64,000 nt of DNA. It comes from Pseudogymnoascus destructans. Taxonomy: Eukaryota; Ascomycota; Leotiomycetes; Thelebolales; Thelebolaceae. A program made the translations under genes and the position numbers. The stretch lies in NCBI RefSeq assembly GCF_001641265.1, contig NW_020167539.1:682001-746000 (forward strand). The letters are read 5' to 3'. Positions 20,871-31,770 of this stretch are shown piece after piece; position 1 is the first letter of the stretch, and every line of letters starts with the position of its first letter. A model generated the notes under the pieces. The model made no database searches, was not told where the DNA came from, and saw only the letters and a list, made by a program, of their open reading frames with translations.

Positions 20871-21330
20871 AAGCTCCTCGATGGTGGACGAGTCTCGTGG
20901 AATACCCAACCTTAGAAACCGGCCGCGTGGTCGTGTCGACAACATTGCTCCTAAGTGATTCTTTTATTTCTTTTGCGGATGCACTAATCTTTCTAACGAA
21001 ATCCTGTGTACATTTTACTCTTATGGCCTTCCCGTCACTGAGAGGAGGCGCTTGCCGAAGAGATGGTCGACAACAGCGTGCGATGGGGGAAACTTGTTGA
21101 TGCTGAGATGAAAGGCCTCATAGTTCATTCCGAGTTATTATTCTTGTAAGTCCCTATTATACCCCCTTGTCTTTACATGTTGTACTTTTTTGACCCAGAT
21201 GGGTCCTTCATCAACAGAATGGAAGGACGCGCTTGACGTGATGGAGTCATACATGGGAATTAGCCTGGATGGAAAGGAGAGTGATAATATTTTCACCGTT
21301 GACAGGGGCAACAGAGAGGACAGTGAGAAC
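20860..21330 (+). other. exon-like fragments of an unidentified gene
   Basis: Three coding-like pieces lie between plausible splice sites. One is ESRGIPNLRNRPRGRVDNIA (to about 20957). The second is EEALAEEMVDNSVRWGKLVD followed by AEMKGLIVHSELLF (21045-21146, then GTAAGTCCC). The third is STEWKDALDVMESYMGISLD (about 21205-21270) after a CAG acceptor, running into minisatellite locus 2. The phase of the last join does not work cleanly, so the gene may be broken. I do not recognise the protein. Confidence 0.3.
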
Positions 21331-21385
21331 CAGCAGTGACAGTAAGAACCGGCAGCAACAGTCAGAACTAGTAACGACAGTAGGG
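21301..21385 (-). repeat. 19-bp minisatellite, locus 2
   Basis: Four units of the same minus-strand consensus as locus 1, more diverged. Read on the minus strand they sit inside an open frame of 158 codons (21247-21723). Confidence 0.8.
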
Positions 21386-23321
21386 ACATGCTTCGTGATA
21401 TCGCCAATACCCCTTCCATCAACTCCAACAACCTCGTCCTGGGAAGCAACCCCCTCCCACACACCCCATGTAATAGCTGTCTGAATCTTTCCAACTGTCG
21501 AGCATCCCCTCAGTCGCCCACGGCGCAAATCAAGAATATATACCCCATAACCGAACCTACAATCCATTAGGGGAACAATCGCTTGTGGCGGTCGATTCGA
21601 CTGAGGTCCACCAAGTTTAAGGGGCTCCATTTCACGGGATTTTTTTTGGCTGGTCTTCTTATTGGACAATTTCCGTAGGATCCGTAGCAGTAGGTAGAGA
21701 ACATAAACCGTAACTACAGTCATGAAGCAGTAGGGCCCGAAGTGATAATTTTGTAATGCATATTCTTATAATTGAAGCTATTCTGACTAGTATATAGACT
21801 GTTCCGGGCCCTATTCCTGTGCCTATTCGTGGCTCGGATCCTGAAACCCCCCTGGTTTCGGTCCGTTCCCTAGAGCTTCAGAATCGAAACTTCAGAATCG
21901 GAAGATCTAGGATCCGGAGGATCACGAAGCTGGCTGACACAGCTTCGGTATCAGGGCTCTGATCCCTGCTTCCAGGTCGAGGATTCAACACTTCTTGATA
22001 GCACTCAACAAGCTGCTTTTTCGACTGGGGATATTTTCAGGGGAAGTCGATATTCGGCGAGATGGGATATTGATCGGCCATCACCAGAGGTAGTCTAAAC
22101 AGCAAGGGAAGCTGGTGGGGAAATAGGAGCTGGGAAAGCTTGATATTATCACCTTTGGATACGATGCGAATATAAATTCCTCGGTCATGACGGCAGGCCC
22201 ATGCCCATGACGTTAGAAAATCAGATGTAGTGCTATTATGGACGCAACTACTGTGTACAGTCTCCAACAACCTCCTCTCTAACCTCATTCGAGGGACTCG
22301 GCTAGAGACGGCGGAGTAGACACTGGCAACGATAGTGAGAATCAGTAGTAACAGCAAAACCAGCAACGACGGTGAGAATCAGTAGTGACAACAAAACCAG
22401 TAACGACAGTGAGATCGATTTTGTTTCCCATCGCTAGTTTATATGGCAGAGGCTCGCCTTTGAAGGTGCATGTTGCCAGACTTGTGCCCCTTATTGTGGC
22501 ATTTTCTCTGCGGCCACGTCGTCTAGCTGTGGTCGGGGCGTTTTGCTTCTCAGCACTCATCTTACTTTAGGTATCAAGCCTTATTGAAACATCGCCAGCA
22601 CCAGGAAATAGACGCCTAATACCCAGTATAAATTCCTGCGCTTCCTCTTACATTCTCTAGAATATGGGATGTGAAAACTGCCTCTTATTAACTGACCCCT
22701 GCAGATACTATCCCCCGCATTTTTCTCATGGTTTTTCGTCCGCCTCTCCAATCCTGAAAGAGGTGCCAGGGCTTGGGTGGTTAGATCATAGCAATTATTA
22801 TCCACGGCACGGAGTAGGTTACTCTTCGCCAGCCTCATTGGCGAGGAACTCGCAAGGCCCTCAGCTTACAAGGGGGGTAATGGGGGCAATGGGGAAGAAG
22901 AGTCACCAGGGAACGCGAATAGCAATACATCTCCTACCGGTGACAATATCGACAATCAGTCCCCTACGCGTGGTTGGCCACAAGAACTCCATGACGTGCA
23001 ATATGCTGTATTAAGTCACCGCAAGTATCGCTACAGTAGTTTTAGTCTACCCCCCCCCTTTTTTTTTTGAAACGCAGATCACCATCGCAGCCCAAAACGC
23101 CAAAACTCTTATCCCGACAATTTGCTTAAAAACAAACGCCGGTGGCCGCCTGCCGTAGGAGAGAAAAGTAAAGAAAAACAACAAGAGAGTGTGTGGCACC
23201 ATATCAGCACAGCTAGCTCTGTAACCATGCAGCCCTGTAGCTAGCTGAGACTTTTCATGCCAAGATAAGTTATTAATAACGTAACAATAAAATCCCTCCA
23301 AGACCCAATACTTGGCAAAGA
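21386..23321 (-). other. gene-poor segment with coding-like minus-strand pieces
   Basis: Minus-strand frames contain protein-like stretches. One is RPPQAIVPLMDCRFGYGVYI plus LDLRRGRLRGCSTVGKIQTA near 21500-21600. Another is TSDFLTSWAWACRHDRGIYI near 22200. A third is RRENATIRGTSLATCTFKGE near 22480. They could be exons of a decayed gene, but no domain is recognised and no consistent splicing was found. 22580-23320 shows nothing further beyond poly-C/poly-T runs at about 23050. Confidence 0.25.
22325..22412 (-). repeat. 19-bp minisatellite, locus 3
   Basis: About five units, here alternating between TTCTCACYGTCGTTRCTGG and an 18-bp variant starting TTTTGYTGTYAC. That makes a higher-order unit of 37 bp. 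Confidence 0.75.
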
Positions 23322-25215
23322 CTAATGCGCGTGCCCGTCGTGCGAGTGGTCAGGGCTGGAGTCCGGGTGCGCGTGCCCGTGGCTACTGCTTCCCTGCGAT
23401 ACACTGCCCCGTGATCCTCCGCCCCCATTCTGACCCCCGGAAAGCGTCGCCGGTGGGCTTTTGGTAGAGCAGCAGCTCTTCCCTACGCAATCGTCCACGC
23501 ATTCCAGGAGACACTCATCCACTGGCGTGGCGCGGGCGGTGCTATCGCCGTCCAACCCTCCACCGTTGGCGTCACCGTGGTCGTGCGCTCTATCGAGGCA
23601 GAACTCGGGCTGGATGGTAGCGCTGTGGATGCCGTATGCGTGAAGACACTTTCGGACGGCCTGGCAGACCTCCATGTAGCGTGCCGCGCCGCCCTCAGCG
23701 GAGATATGGAAAGCGATCTGGATATGCAAGCTAGCGATGATCTGAGAGTCTGAGAGCTGCCAGATGTGTACGTGATGGCAGGAGACGACTCCGGGGATAT
23801 TCTGGATGTCTTCCTTGATATCGTTGACATCGAGGTGGTCAGGGGTGGCTTGGAGGAGGATCTTGGCAGTCGCGGAGGTTAGGGGGATGGCGGAGCGCAG
23901 GATGATGATGGTGATGAAGAGGGAGACGGCGGGGTCGGCGTAGAAGCGGTTTGGGGAGTCGGTGAGCCAGATTATGAGCGCGGAGACGATGACGCCGACG
24001 TTGCCGAGGGCGTCGCCGATGACGTGGAGGACCATGGCGCGCATGCCTAGGTCGGCGTGGCTGTGGCCGTGACCTCCGCCGCCATCCTCCCTGGGCTTGT
24101 TGTGGTTGTGGCCGTCGTGCCATGAGTCCTGGCGGATAGCTTGATAGCCGTAGCCGTTACCTCCGGCTGGCTTGAGGCCATCTGATGAAGAGGGTCGGAG
24201 TGGAGAGTGCTCGTTTGGCTCGGTTTGCTCACCCGTTGGGGATGAGGGGCCGGGGGATTCGAGGTCGTCTGCGCTTTGAATGTCGTCTAGGGAGTTGCGG
24301 CTTGCTTCGATGATCTCCTGGCGGAAACTGGCGGGGTGGATATTGATATCAGACGCGAGGCGGCTTGTCATGCTGCTGGAGCGGACCTTGGGGCGTTTGT
24401 TGCGAAGCGACTTATTGCTGTATCTACCTAGAGAAACTGATAGATCGCTACCATTGGAAGTACTGGCCGTCTCATCGGAGCTGGTAAACTTGGCTCGTCT
24501 TTCCCTCCCTGACTCCGTGGAGCGTCTGGGAGTTCGTGTGGCTTGTGAGACCGCAGCTTCTGGGAGAACATCTGCAACCCTCCCGGTCTCATCAGCAGCA
24601 TCGGTCGAGGTGATGTTTATCCCCATTTGTCCCTCCTCAGCTGTTCTAACTTCGTCATCATGGGTATGTCCCTCGTCGCCGTGTGCGTGCTCTTCAGGTC
24701 CGTGTGAATGTCCATGTCCACCGAGAACGAAGAAACCCACGATATTCGAAGCCAGGCCCAATGAGCCAACAATCAAGATGAGTTGTGGGTTTGTGATAAT
24801 CGCAATGTTGACGAATCTCGTAATGGCCTCAAGGATGATAGAGAGACACAGGGCAATCAGGAATACAGCGTTGAAGAAGGCACCTAGGATTTCTGCTCGT
24901 AACCACTGTTTGGAAAGTCAGACACGATTCTATATTTCGGGGTTGAAGACACTTACACCAAAAGAATATTTGTCCGAGCTAGACTTCTGGGCAGCTTTCA
25001 CAGCCCATAGTCCGACGAGTAGAGATATAATATCGTTCAGCTATCCCATGTTAGCGTAGCTCTTCCATCTCGAGCGCCAGGAGGCGTACCATGTGAAAGG
25101 CGTCAGCCATCAACGCCAGCGATCCCACCCAGATCCCAACACCCAATTCGATGATGAAGAAGGTGATATCAATCACCAGCATCACAATAATCCGCGTCGA
25201 CTTTGTCCACGCCAT
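23322..25215 (-). CDS. ZRC1: vacuolar zinc transporter of the cation diffusion facilitator family
   Basis: Exons 25090-25215, 24957-25040 and 23322-24905 give 597 residues in one frame. TM1 starts at MAWTKSTRIIVMLVIDITFF. TM2 carries the CDF motif SLALMADAFHMLNDIISLLV, with the metal-site Asp and His. TM3 and TM4 follow. A long cytosolic/vacuolar loop is His-rich (GGHGHSHGPEEHAHGDEGHT) and then Ser-rich. TM5 has VLHVIGDALGNVGVIVSALI (HxxxD), then TM6, and a C-terminal cytosolic domain (IPGVVSCHHVHIWQLSDSQI). The tail is again His/Gly/Ser-rich. Yeast Zrc1 and Cot1 move Zn2+ into the vacuole in exchange for H+. The very long loop and His-rich tail suggest strong Zn sensing or buffering (inference). 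Confidence 0.92.
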
Positions 25216-25601
25216 CCTGGATGGTGGCGAGCTGCTCGGGTTGGGTCTGCGTGTTTATTATTTCGTCCAGGTGAAGTGAAGGAACGGCTCGAGCTGTGAT
25301 ATTCGTTGTTGATCCAATCTTTGTTGCCGGAGGAGCTCCAGCCAAACACAGCAGGTGTAGTCGCTTTTAAAAGCCAGATCCCCAATTGATGGGTGATGTC
25401 GTACCTTCGTCGCCACATTACCCCATTTCACGAGCAGCCTCACGTTATGTTGGTACAAGTACCTAAGCGATGGGCTAGAACGTGTGTAATTGTACGTACG
25501 AGTACGTAAACGAACTTATCACGCCATTCCAGGTAATGCAGTATTTCTGAAACGGAACGGCAAGGGGGATCTAGATTTGTATTGGTATTGATTATTTTAT
25601 A
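25216..25601. other. 5' flank of the Zn transporter up to the transposon stack
   Basis: There is no coding signal. It contains the presumed promoter of the minus-strand transporter gene. The transposon target TA is at 25600-25601. Confidence 0.4.
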
Positions 25602-26008
25602 ACGTGGTCCATATGCGAGTGGAACACCCAAACGAGTGAAACACCCATCTACATACATCTAGACCATATTTTTACCACCAAAAGCAATGGATATGGCTAT
25701 TAAGGCTATGGAAAATGACAAAAGCTTAGTGCGCGGAAAGCTGCAAGCTTATACAACGTCAGTTATGTTACATTGATGCGTCGACGACGCGGTATTCAAT
25801 CACGACTTGATTGCATGCCCAATTCTATAAAGTAACAAAACTAGAAGAGGAGGTCATTAGAGCAGTTTAGCAACCGTTACTGTCACACTTTTAGCGTGTA
25901 ACGGTAACAGTAACATATTTGGTAAGGCGTACCAAATGCCAAGGTGCCCACTCTACTCTACAGGGTCTGTGCACAGGAGGTGGGTGGGTCATTGCAAGTA
26001 CTACCCCA

Positions 26009-26755
26009 CTATTCTTCCTTAAGAAATACTCTTGCATGAGCTTTCTCAAGCTTACCTCCATTTAAAGGTATATATTCATCAACTTGATCTTTTAGATAAT
26101 CAAAAGCATTCTCAGTAGGATGTAAATCAGGAGAGTTTGGAGGCCAGAATCCTACTCTGTGAATTCCTTCTCTTTTCATATAATCTTCAAGTGAACAGTG
26201 TGCTTTCAAATGAAGACTAACATTGTCATCTACAATGATTTGATTTTCTGAAAATAAGGAAAGAGAAGTAGGAGTAAAACCATTTCACAGTATAAAAACC
26301 AATCAATCCCACCCTTTGAAACTTCTTGGCTTTCTAAAACTCTTCCTCTGCTCCAACTCTCTATATCCCCAAATTCTTGTGATGGTCTTCATGGCCGTTT
26401 CCATTTGCTTTTCCCTTCTTGAATATCTCTGTTCAAAGTCTCTATATATTCATATTCAAGAGTTCTAACTGTTCTTGCCTATAAAGCTCATCATCTGCCT
26501 TTTTTTGCCAGTATGTATTTATCTCCTGAAGTTTCAACACATTTTGCCGCTATTCTTTAATGCTCTTAGGGATCTATGATAGTGACAGGCGTGAGACAGA
26601 GATTTCAGAACTCATTACACCCTAGAACATAACTTGAAAGAGAGATTTCTTCTGTTGAACTGCCATACTTTCTGCTGTTTGACCTTGTTAAACTGTAATT
26701 TAGCGTTTCTTATGTGGATTTCCTCCAAAGTTGATATATGACCATCTGAGAATAT
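26009..26755 (-). pseudogene. mariner transposase, C-terminal DDE part
   Basis: The minus frames read WQKKADDEL.ARTVRTLEYE, then RGRVLESQEVSKGGIDWF, IIVDDNVSLHLKAHCSLEDY and VGFWPPNSPDLHPTENAFDY. The last two hold the second and third catalytic acids (VDDN, SPDLHPTEN) of Tc1/mariner transposases. Stops and at least one frame change occur upstream of 26250. The N-terminal half is cut off by the LTR starting at 26756. Confidence 0.85.
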
Positions 26756-28143
26756 TGTCATACTGACATTCGTTGCACTCAGTTTGCTATCAAACTCAAG
26801 AACAAACTTAGAAATCTCCTCCTTAAACCTATAAGTCACTATACATATTTTGGCTTATCACACCAACAACAAGAGCAATACTACTCAACGATTGCTACAA
26901 CCCTCTATGATTCATTACATGTCATCGCTCCTTAGTTACTGGGCCAATATGACCACATAGCATATCTCTACAACCCTCTATGATTCATTACATGACATCA
27001 CTCCTTAGTTACTGGGCTAATACTACACATGACATATCTCTATCAACTAGAGGCCTAGGAACATGAACGATAGCTCCAAAAGCTTTTACAACCCTCTATG
27101 ATTCATTACACGTCATCGCTCCTTAGTTACCTACAAGATTGGTTAAGTTATGACATAATTTGTCTATAGGGGTACTCTGACCTTGGACCTCCTTTCACTT
27201 CCTATAGGCTAGGAACCTAAGAGATGGTTCTATGGGATTCTCTTATGTTCACTACAGCTACCAAGCCTGGTTAGTCATGGAAAGTCTTGGAAAATGAGAG
27301 AACTACACTCCTTTAGCATAAATAGGATTGTGTAACGCTGACTTCTAAACGATAGAAGACACAGAGGTTCTCTTGCGTAAAGGTTTACTTATCAGAGGAG
27401 GCAGGGGATCAGACACAAAGGCTTCAAGTAACACGTTACTAGTATATAACAAATACTGTATTGAGTTGAGCACGAAGCTCCTATCTAAGAACTAACTATC
27501 TACTTATATAGTGGCGTCGTGCCTAGTGGACTCCTGGGAACTCACTCGAGTCCTCGGAGTCCTGGACTCTTAGGATTCTTCTCATCATCCTGCGAGTCCG
27601 TCACGTGCCTAGTGGACTCCTGGGAACTCACTCGAGTCCTCGGAGTCCTGGACTCTTAGGACTCTTCTCATCATCCTGCGAGTCCGTCACGTGATACTTT
27701 CGGAACTACTATTCCCCGCTGCCCCTCCAGGTACCAGGGCCGGTCTCATGCGACCTCCCTCCTTCCTGTCCTGTAGTTGGCCAGCCTTCTTGTTCCGTCG
27801 TAACAGATTGCTCTTTCCTTAAGAGAGGGCAAGCAGACAATACAGTAAATCGACTAGCACATACTTCTATGACTTTTCCAAGCTTCCAAGCATTGATCTT
27901 GTTATTCCTTGATTCTGACAAGTCAGTGAGGTGCTAACCTCTGACTTATCCCTGAGTTCTCAGACTCAACATTTGTTACAACTTGTCTAAACCACTCCAC
28001 TATATCATACACCTGATTGCTGCGTTGTGGAATAGTCTAAGCTACGACCCTTTGGCTCTGTTTCCTAAGACAGTGTGTTGTCTTAGTAAAATCATCCCTT
28101 CGTTGGTGGCTAGATTCTCACATCTGGTGCACCCACCATTACA
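26756..28143 (+). mobile_element. solo LTR, family A copy 1, nested in the mariner
   Basis: It begins TGTCATACTGACATTCG and ends ACCCACCATTACA, so it has TG...CA termini. Without the nested family B LTR (475 bp plus 5-bp duplication) it is 908 bp. That compares with 849 bp for copy 2 and 924 bp for copy 3. Near its start there are two to three internal direct repeats of CCTCTATGATTCATTACA. No 5-bp target duplication is seen, so a flank has been rearranged or mutated. There is no coding capacity. Confidence 0.85.
27331..27805 (+). mobile_element. solo LTR, family B, innermost layer
   Basis: 475 bp from TGTAACGCTGAC to CCGTCGTAACA, flanked by the perfect 5-bp duplication GATTG (27326-27330 and 27806-27810). 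It contains an 86-bp tandem duplication starting GCCTAGTGGACTCCTGG at 27521 and 27607. A fragment of the same LTR occurs at 56392-56478. Confidence 0.92.
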
Positions 28144-28730
28144 AGCAGTCTCTGTAGTCGGTGCTAGATGGCTCTGCCAAGTCACCTCCTTGATATAGAG
28201 CAGGGGAATCAGCTGATGTAGTTCCTGTTCTATGAACTAGAACAGGCGCTACGCATTACCTAGGGGTAGGTCCCCTAGGCATAACGACTAGTGTTCATAA
28301 ATGAACACTAGCTAAACCACTTGTAGCACCTGCTGCTGCTACTGCTACTCAATTAGGCAGTGACGATACATTGTTGCTGCCTAGGCTGTTGCTACGACGA
28401 GCAGCAATAGTAGGAGCACCTCCCTCTCATCCCGCCCTCATCTTCCTTATGTGCTAACGCCTAGCGCTAGTCTTTAGCCTTGACGAGGAGGGCTTCTAAG
28501 TGCCTCATTAAGGGTGGCAGGTAGTAAATCTGCCATTTCAGCCCTGCTAATCGTTAGCGTCAATAGGTATAGTAGTGATGGTAGGGTATAGGCACCTTCA
28601 ATTAGATATTGCCATATATGGCAATTTCTTAGCCTAGAGAGTCTAGCACTAATTTAGGACTAGAGGGGTAGGGGCCCTAGTTACTGTCACATGCTAAAAG
28701 TGTGACAGTAATTCAGTTGCTAAATTGCTC
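28144..28730. other. 5' part of the mariner with clustered small hairpins
   Basis: No intact coding frame is left. Between 28225 and 28310 are three short inverted repeats: CCTGTTCTA/TAGAACAGG (9-bp arms), CTAGGGG/CCCCTAG and TAGTGTTCAT/ATGAACACTA (10-bp arms). Confidence 0.5.
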
Positions 28731-29345
28731 CATTTATCTAATACATTCTTAACTTAGATTCACAATCTGCACTAAGGCTTAGTAGTGTAGAAGAAATGGC
28801 TAGTAGACTACTTACAGAGTGTAATGTGCTAAAGGTTAGCACCTACTAGGCGGAAAACTTTATAAAGCAACAACCACAGCTATAGATGTGCCGTTTTTAG
28901 AAATATGACTACTAAAGGGCCTAGTGCAAGGATCCTAAGCTTATTTATAGCTGGTTTTTACTTGTACAGAATATAATTGCAAAATATAGCATTATAGAGT
29001 CAGACATCTTCAATTTCGATGAAACTAGGTTTATAATAGGGATTATGTCTATAGGCACTATGGTTACAACATCTAAAAGACATAGTTGAGCAAAAATGGC
29101 ACAGCCTAGAGGTTAGGAATGGGTTATAGTAATATAGGGTGTTAGTTTAATAGGATGGTGCGTCCTACCATTGTTGTTGTAGGTAAATTTCACCTTGCAT
29201 CATGGTATCAAGATGATATAGTACCTTGTAATTAGGTTATTACAACATCTCAAAATGGTTAGATACAAATGAGATAGGGCTTTAATGGATTTAGCATTTC
29301 AATAAGCATACAAAATCTCAAACTTCTAGTGCATATCGCCTCTTT

Positions 29346-30194
29346 TGTAATGGTGGGTGCACCAGATATGAGAATCTAGCCACCCAAGGAAGGGATGAAT
29401 TTACTAAGACAACACACTGTCTTAGGAAACAGAGCCAAAGGGTTGTAGCTTAGACTATTCCACAACGCAGCAATCAGGTGTATGATGTGGTGAAGTGGTC
29501 TAGACAAGTTGCAACAAATGTTGAGTCTGAGAACTCAGGGGTAAGTCAGAGGTTAGCACCTCACTGACTTTTCAAAAACAGAGAATAACAAGATCAATGC
29601 TTGGAAGCTTGGAAAAGACGTAGAAGTATGTGCTAGTCGATTTACTGTATTGTCTGCTTGCCCTTTCTTAAGGAAAGGGCAATCCTATTTATGCCAAAGG
29701 AGTGTAGTTCTCTCATTTTCCATGACTTTCCATGACTAACCAGGCTTGGTAAATGTATTAGAAATCAAGTGCGACCCACAACTAGCTTGCTAATCATGTA
29801 GTGAACGTAAGAGAATCCCATAGAACCATCTCTTGGGTTCCTAGCCTATAGGAAGTGAAAAGGAGGTCCAAGGTCAGAGTACCTATAGACAAATTATGTC
29901 ATAACTTAACCAATCTTGTGGGTAACTAAGGAGCGATGACGTGTAATGAATCATAGAGGGTTGTAGAAGCTTCTAGAGCTATCGTTCATGTTCCTAGGCC
30001 TCTAGTTGGTAGAGATATGCCATGTGGTAGTATTGGCCCACCCCCTTAAGGAGGATATTTTCTTAATAACTTGTTCAATGTTGTTGGTGTGATAAGCCAA
30101 GATATGTATGGTGACTTGTAGGTTTGAGGAGGAGATTTCTAAGTTTGCTCTTGAGTTTGATAGCAAACTGAGTGCAACGAATGTCAGTATGACA
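29346..30194 (-). mobile_element. solo LTR, family A copy 2, inserted in the pogo transposase
   Basis: 849 bp reading TGTAATGGTGGGTGCACC to CAGTATGACA on the plus strand, which is the reverse of copy 1. It is flanked by the perfect 5-bp duplication TCTTT (29341-29345 and 30195-30199). The pogo protein continues on both sides. There is no internal retrotransposon sequence. Confidence 0.93.
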
Positions 30195-31130
30195 TCTTTG
30201 TGTTAGACAGTCATGAAAGTCACTAGTTAGTGGATTTTGGGCTTTACTACAAGGATAACAACATTATCACACTATGTATGCCGCCTCATTTGCTCATATA
30301 CTCTAGCTTCTTGACGTTAGCTGTTTTGGTCCACTTAAACAAGCATATAGGCGACAAATTGAGAATCTTATACAAGCTAATATTACACATATTACAAAGG
30401 ATGACTTTATCCTAGCATTTGTTAAGGCCTTTCAGGGATTATGACAGAAAGTAATATCAAAGGGGGGTTTCGCAGAGCAGGGCTTGTCCCGTTAGATGTA
30501 GAATGTGTTTTGTTAAAACTAAATGTTCAGTTACGGACTCCAACACCACCTAAGGGGGCTGGCTATTAACATACAAGCACCTTGGGTTTTAAAGACACCA
30601 AACAACCTAGTTGAAGCATCTCTAAGTCGCAGTATATTAAAAACCGAATTGCGTATCATCAAAACAGGTCTCCATTAGCAATGTTTGAAGCAATCGATCA
30701 TTTTGCAAAGGGGACAAGGAAAATGATGCACGAAGTTGTATTACTACGAGCACGAGTTGAAGTACTATAAGAGGCAAACACAACTATAAGCAAGCGTCGT
30801 AGAGCAAAGAGAACTCGTATCCAAGAAGAAGGCAGACTTGCTATATTTGAAGGACAAGCTATTGTCGACCAAAGGGATGTGAATAGCAAGTAGTAGAGGA
30901 AGCACGCTAGGGTGCAGGTCGTGCAAAGAGGACTAAAGTGAGGGAACGGCGATGTGGAACATGTGGCAACGTAGGGCACAATATGCCTATAGAAGTGCTT
31001 ACAGACGATGATTTTATTGCATGTAGTTGATATTCTAGTGTTGTAGTTGATTTTATTGGCATTTTGTCGTGTTGTCGTAGTTGGGGTGTTTCACTCGCTT
31101 GGGTGTTTCACTCGCATATGGACCACGTTA

Positions 31131-31770
31131 TGGCATGTGGCCAATTTGATTTCTCTGGATGCACTTCGCCACTACTCCTGTTATATGTACTGTACATACA
31201 TGAACCACCTCCTCCTAACTTGGGATAGACAGCACCAGGCCTGTTCGCTTCGCTCACAGCGGAGCGAAGCGAACAGGTGGTCCCATTGATTAGGAGTAGC
31301 GCTGCTGTAGCGTAGCATGGGAGCATTGGGGAGTTCGCATGAGATGGGTATCTCGTGCATCTGTAGTGTAGCCTTGTGAAATAGTGATTGATGTGTCATT
31401 TTGTAGTCTACATGATATGTACTATATTGTTACCTTTGCTTCAACAACACTCCCCGATTATATCCAATCTCATTATTATCATCAGTATCCAATCCATATT
31501 CTCCTCGTCGGGCTGCTTGGTTAACCCGTCCATTATTATCGCTTCCAGATTATACAAGCTTAATCTTCTCCGTATCAGCTTATGGACTTGTGCACACCTG
31601 GGTATTCGCAGGTTAAGCACTCTCACCATGGATATTTATATGGGCCACAGTCACTGGTGAGATATAGGGCAAACTTGCGTCTCCTGTAGGTTAAGGCACA
31701 CATACCCCTCAGTTTTGCCTTGTAGAGACCGAGGCTCAGCTGCCTGGACGTATCCAAGGCGTAGTTATGT
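31131..31770. other. intergenic right of the transposon stack
   Basis: No gene is seen. It holds the hairpin at 31240-31277 and the 3' flank of the DUF202 gene. Confidence 0.4.
31240..31277. repeat. perfect hairpin, 16-bp arms, 6-nt loop
   Basis: The arm CCTGTTCGCTTCGCTC pairs exactly with 31262-31277. It is GC-rich and unlike its AT-rich surroundings. It is neither a transposon end nor followed by a T-run, so it is probably not a terminator. Confidence 0.85.

Larger units (their letters stand above)
25860..28730 (-). mobile_element. Tc1/mariner element nested in the pogo transposase gene
   Basis: The imperfect inverted ends start GAGCARTTTAGCAACYG and share ACTGTCACACTTTTAGC. The left end is at 25860 next to TA, and the right end is at about 28730 next to CA (probably a mutated TA). 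It interrupts the pogo protein between EEEVI and LDSQS. Removing the nested LTR leaves about 1.48 kb, the usual mariner size. It is oriented against the pogo element. Confidence 0.85.
25687..31015 (+). pseudogene. degenerate pogo transposase, split by two insertions
   Basis: The N-terminus starts at the ATG at 25687 (MDMAIKAMENDKSL). After one frameshift it reads AASLYNVSYVTLMRRRRGIQ, the HTH region, and breaks at 25858. It resumes at about 28733 with DLDSQS-like sequence and a CENP-B-type stretch. The DDE domain starts DIFNFDETRFIIGI (about 29010). After the LTR at 29346-30194 it continues with NIITLCMPPHLLIYS (about 30250) and KSNIKGGFRRAGLVPLDVE. A C-terminal zinc knuckle, CGTCGNVGHN, lies near 30960. 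Stops in all parts make it inactive. Several stops are TAG where the family has Trp, as C-to-T mutation (RIP) would give. Confidence 0.85.
25602..31128 (+). mobile_element. pogo/Fot-like DNA transposon, outermost layer of a nested stack
   Basis: The ends are inverted repeats of about 45 bp with two mismatches, both starting ACGTGGTCCATATGCGAGTG. They are flanked by TA on each side (25600-25601 and 31129-31130), the usual Tc1/mariner/pogo target duplication. Each end carries two direct copies of a 17-bp subrepeat, GCGAGTGAAACACCCAA. The length is 5,527 bp. Removing the nested mariner (2,871 bp) and one solo LTR plus duplication (854 bp) leaves about 1.8 kb, the normal size for fungal pogo elements. 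The transposase reading frame is broken by many stops. Confidence 0.92.

Noticed and set aside
2510..25215. Secondary-metabolite gene cluster
   Set aside because: No backbone enzyme (PKS, NRPS, terpene cyclase) is present and the genes are housekeeping.
26756..30194. LTR A copies 1 and 2 as the two LTRs of one retrotransposon
   Set aside because: They are in opposite orientation, copy 2 has its own TCTTT duplication, and the DNA between them is mariner and pogo sequence, not gag-pol.
31240..31277. Rho-independent terminator or tRNA arm
   Set aside because: No T-run follows, no cloverleaf can be drawn, and the host is fungal.
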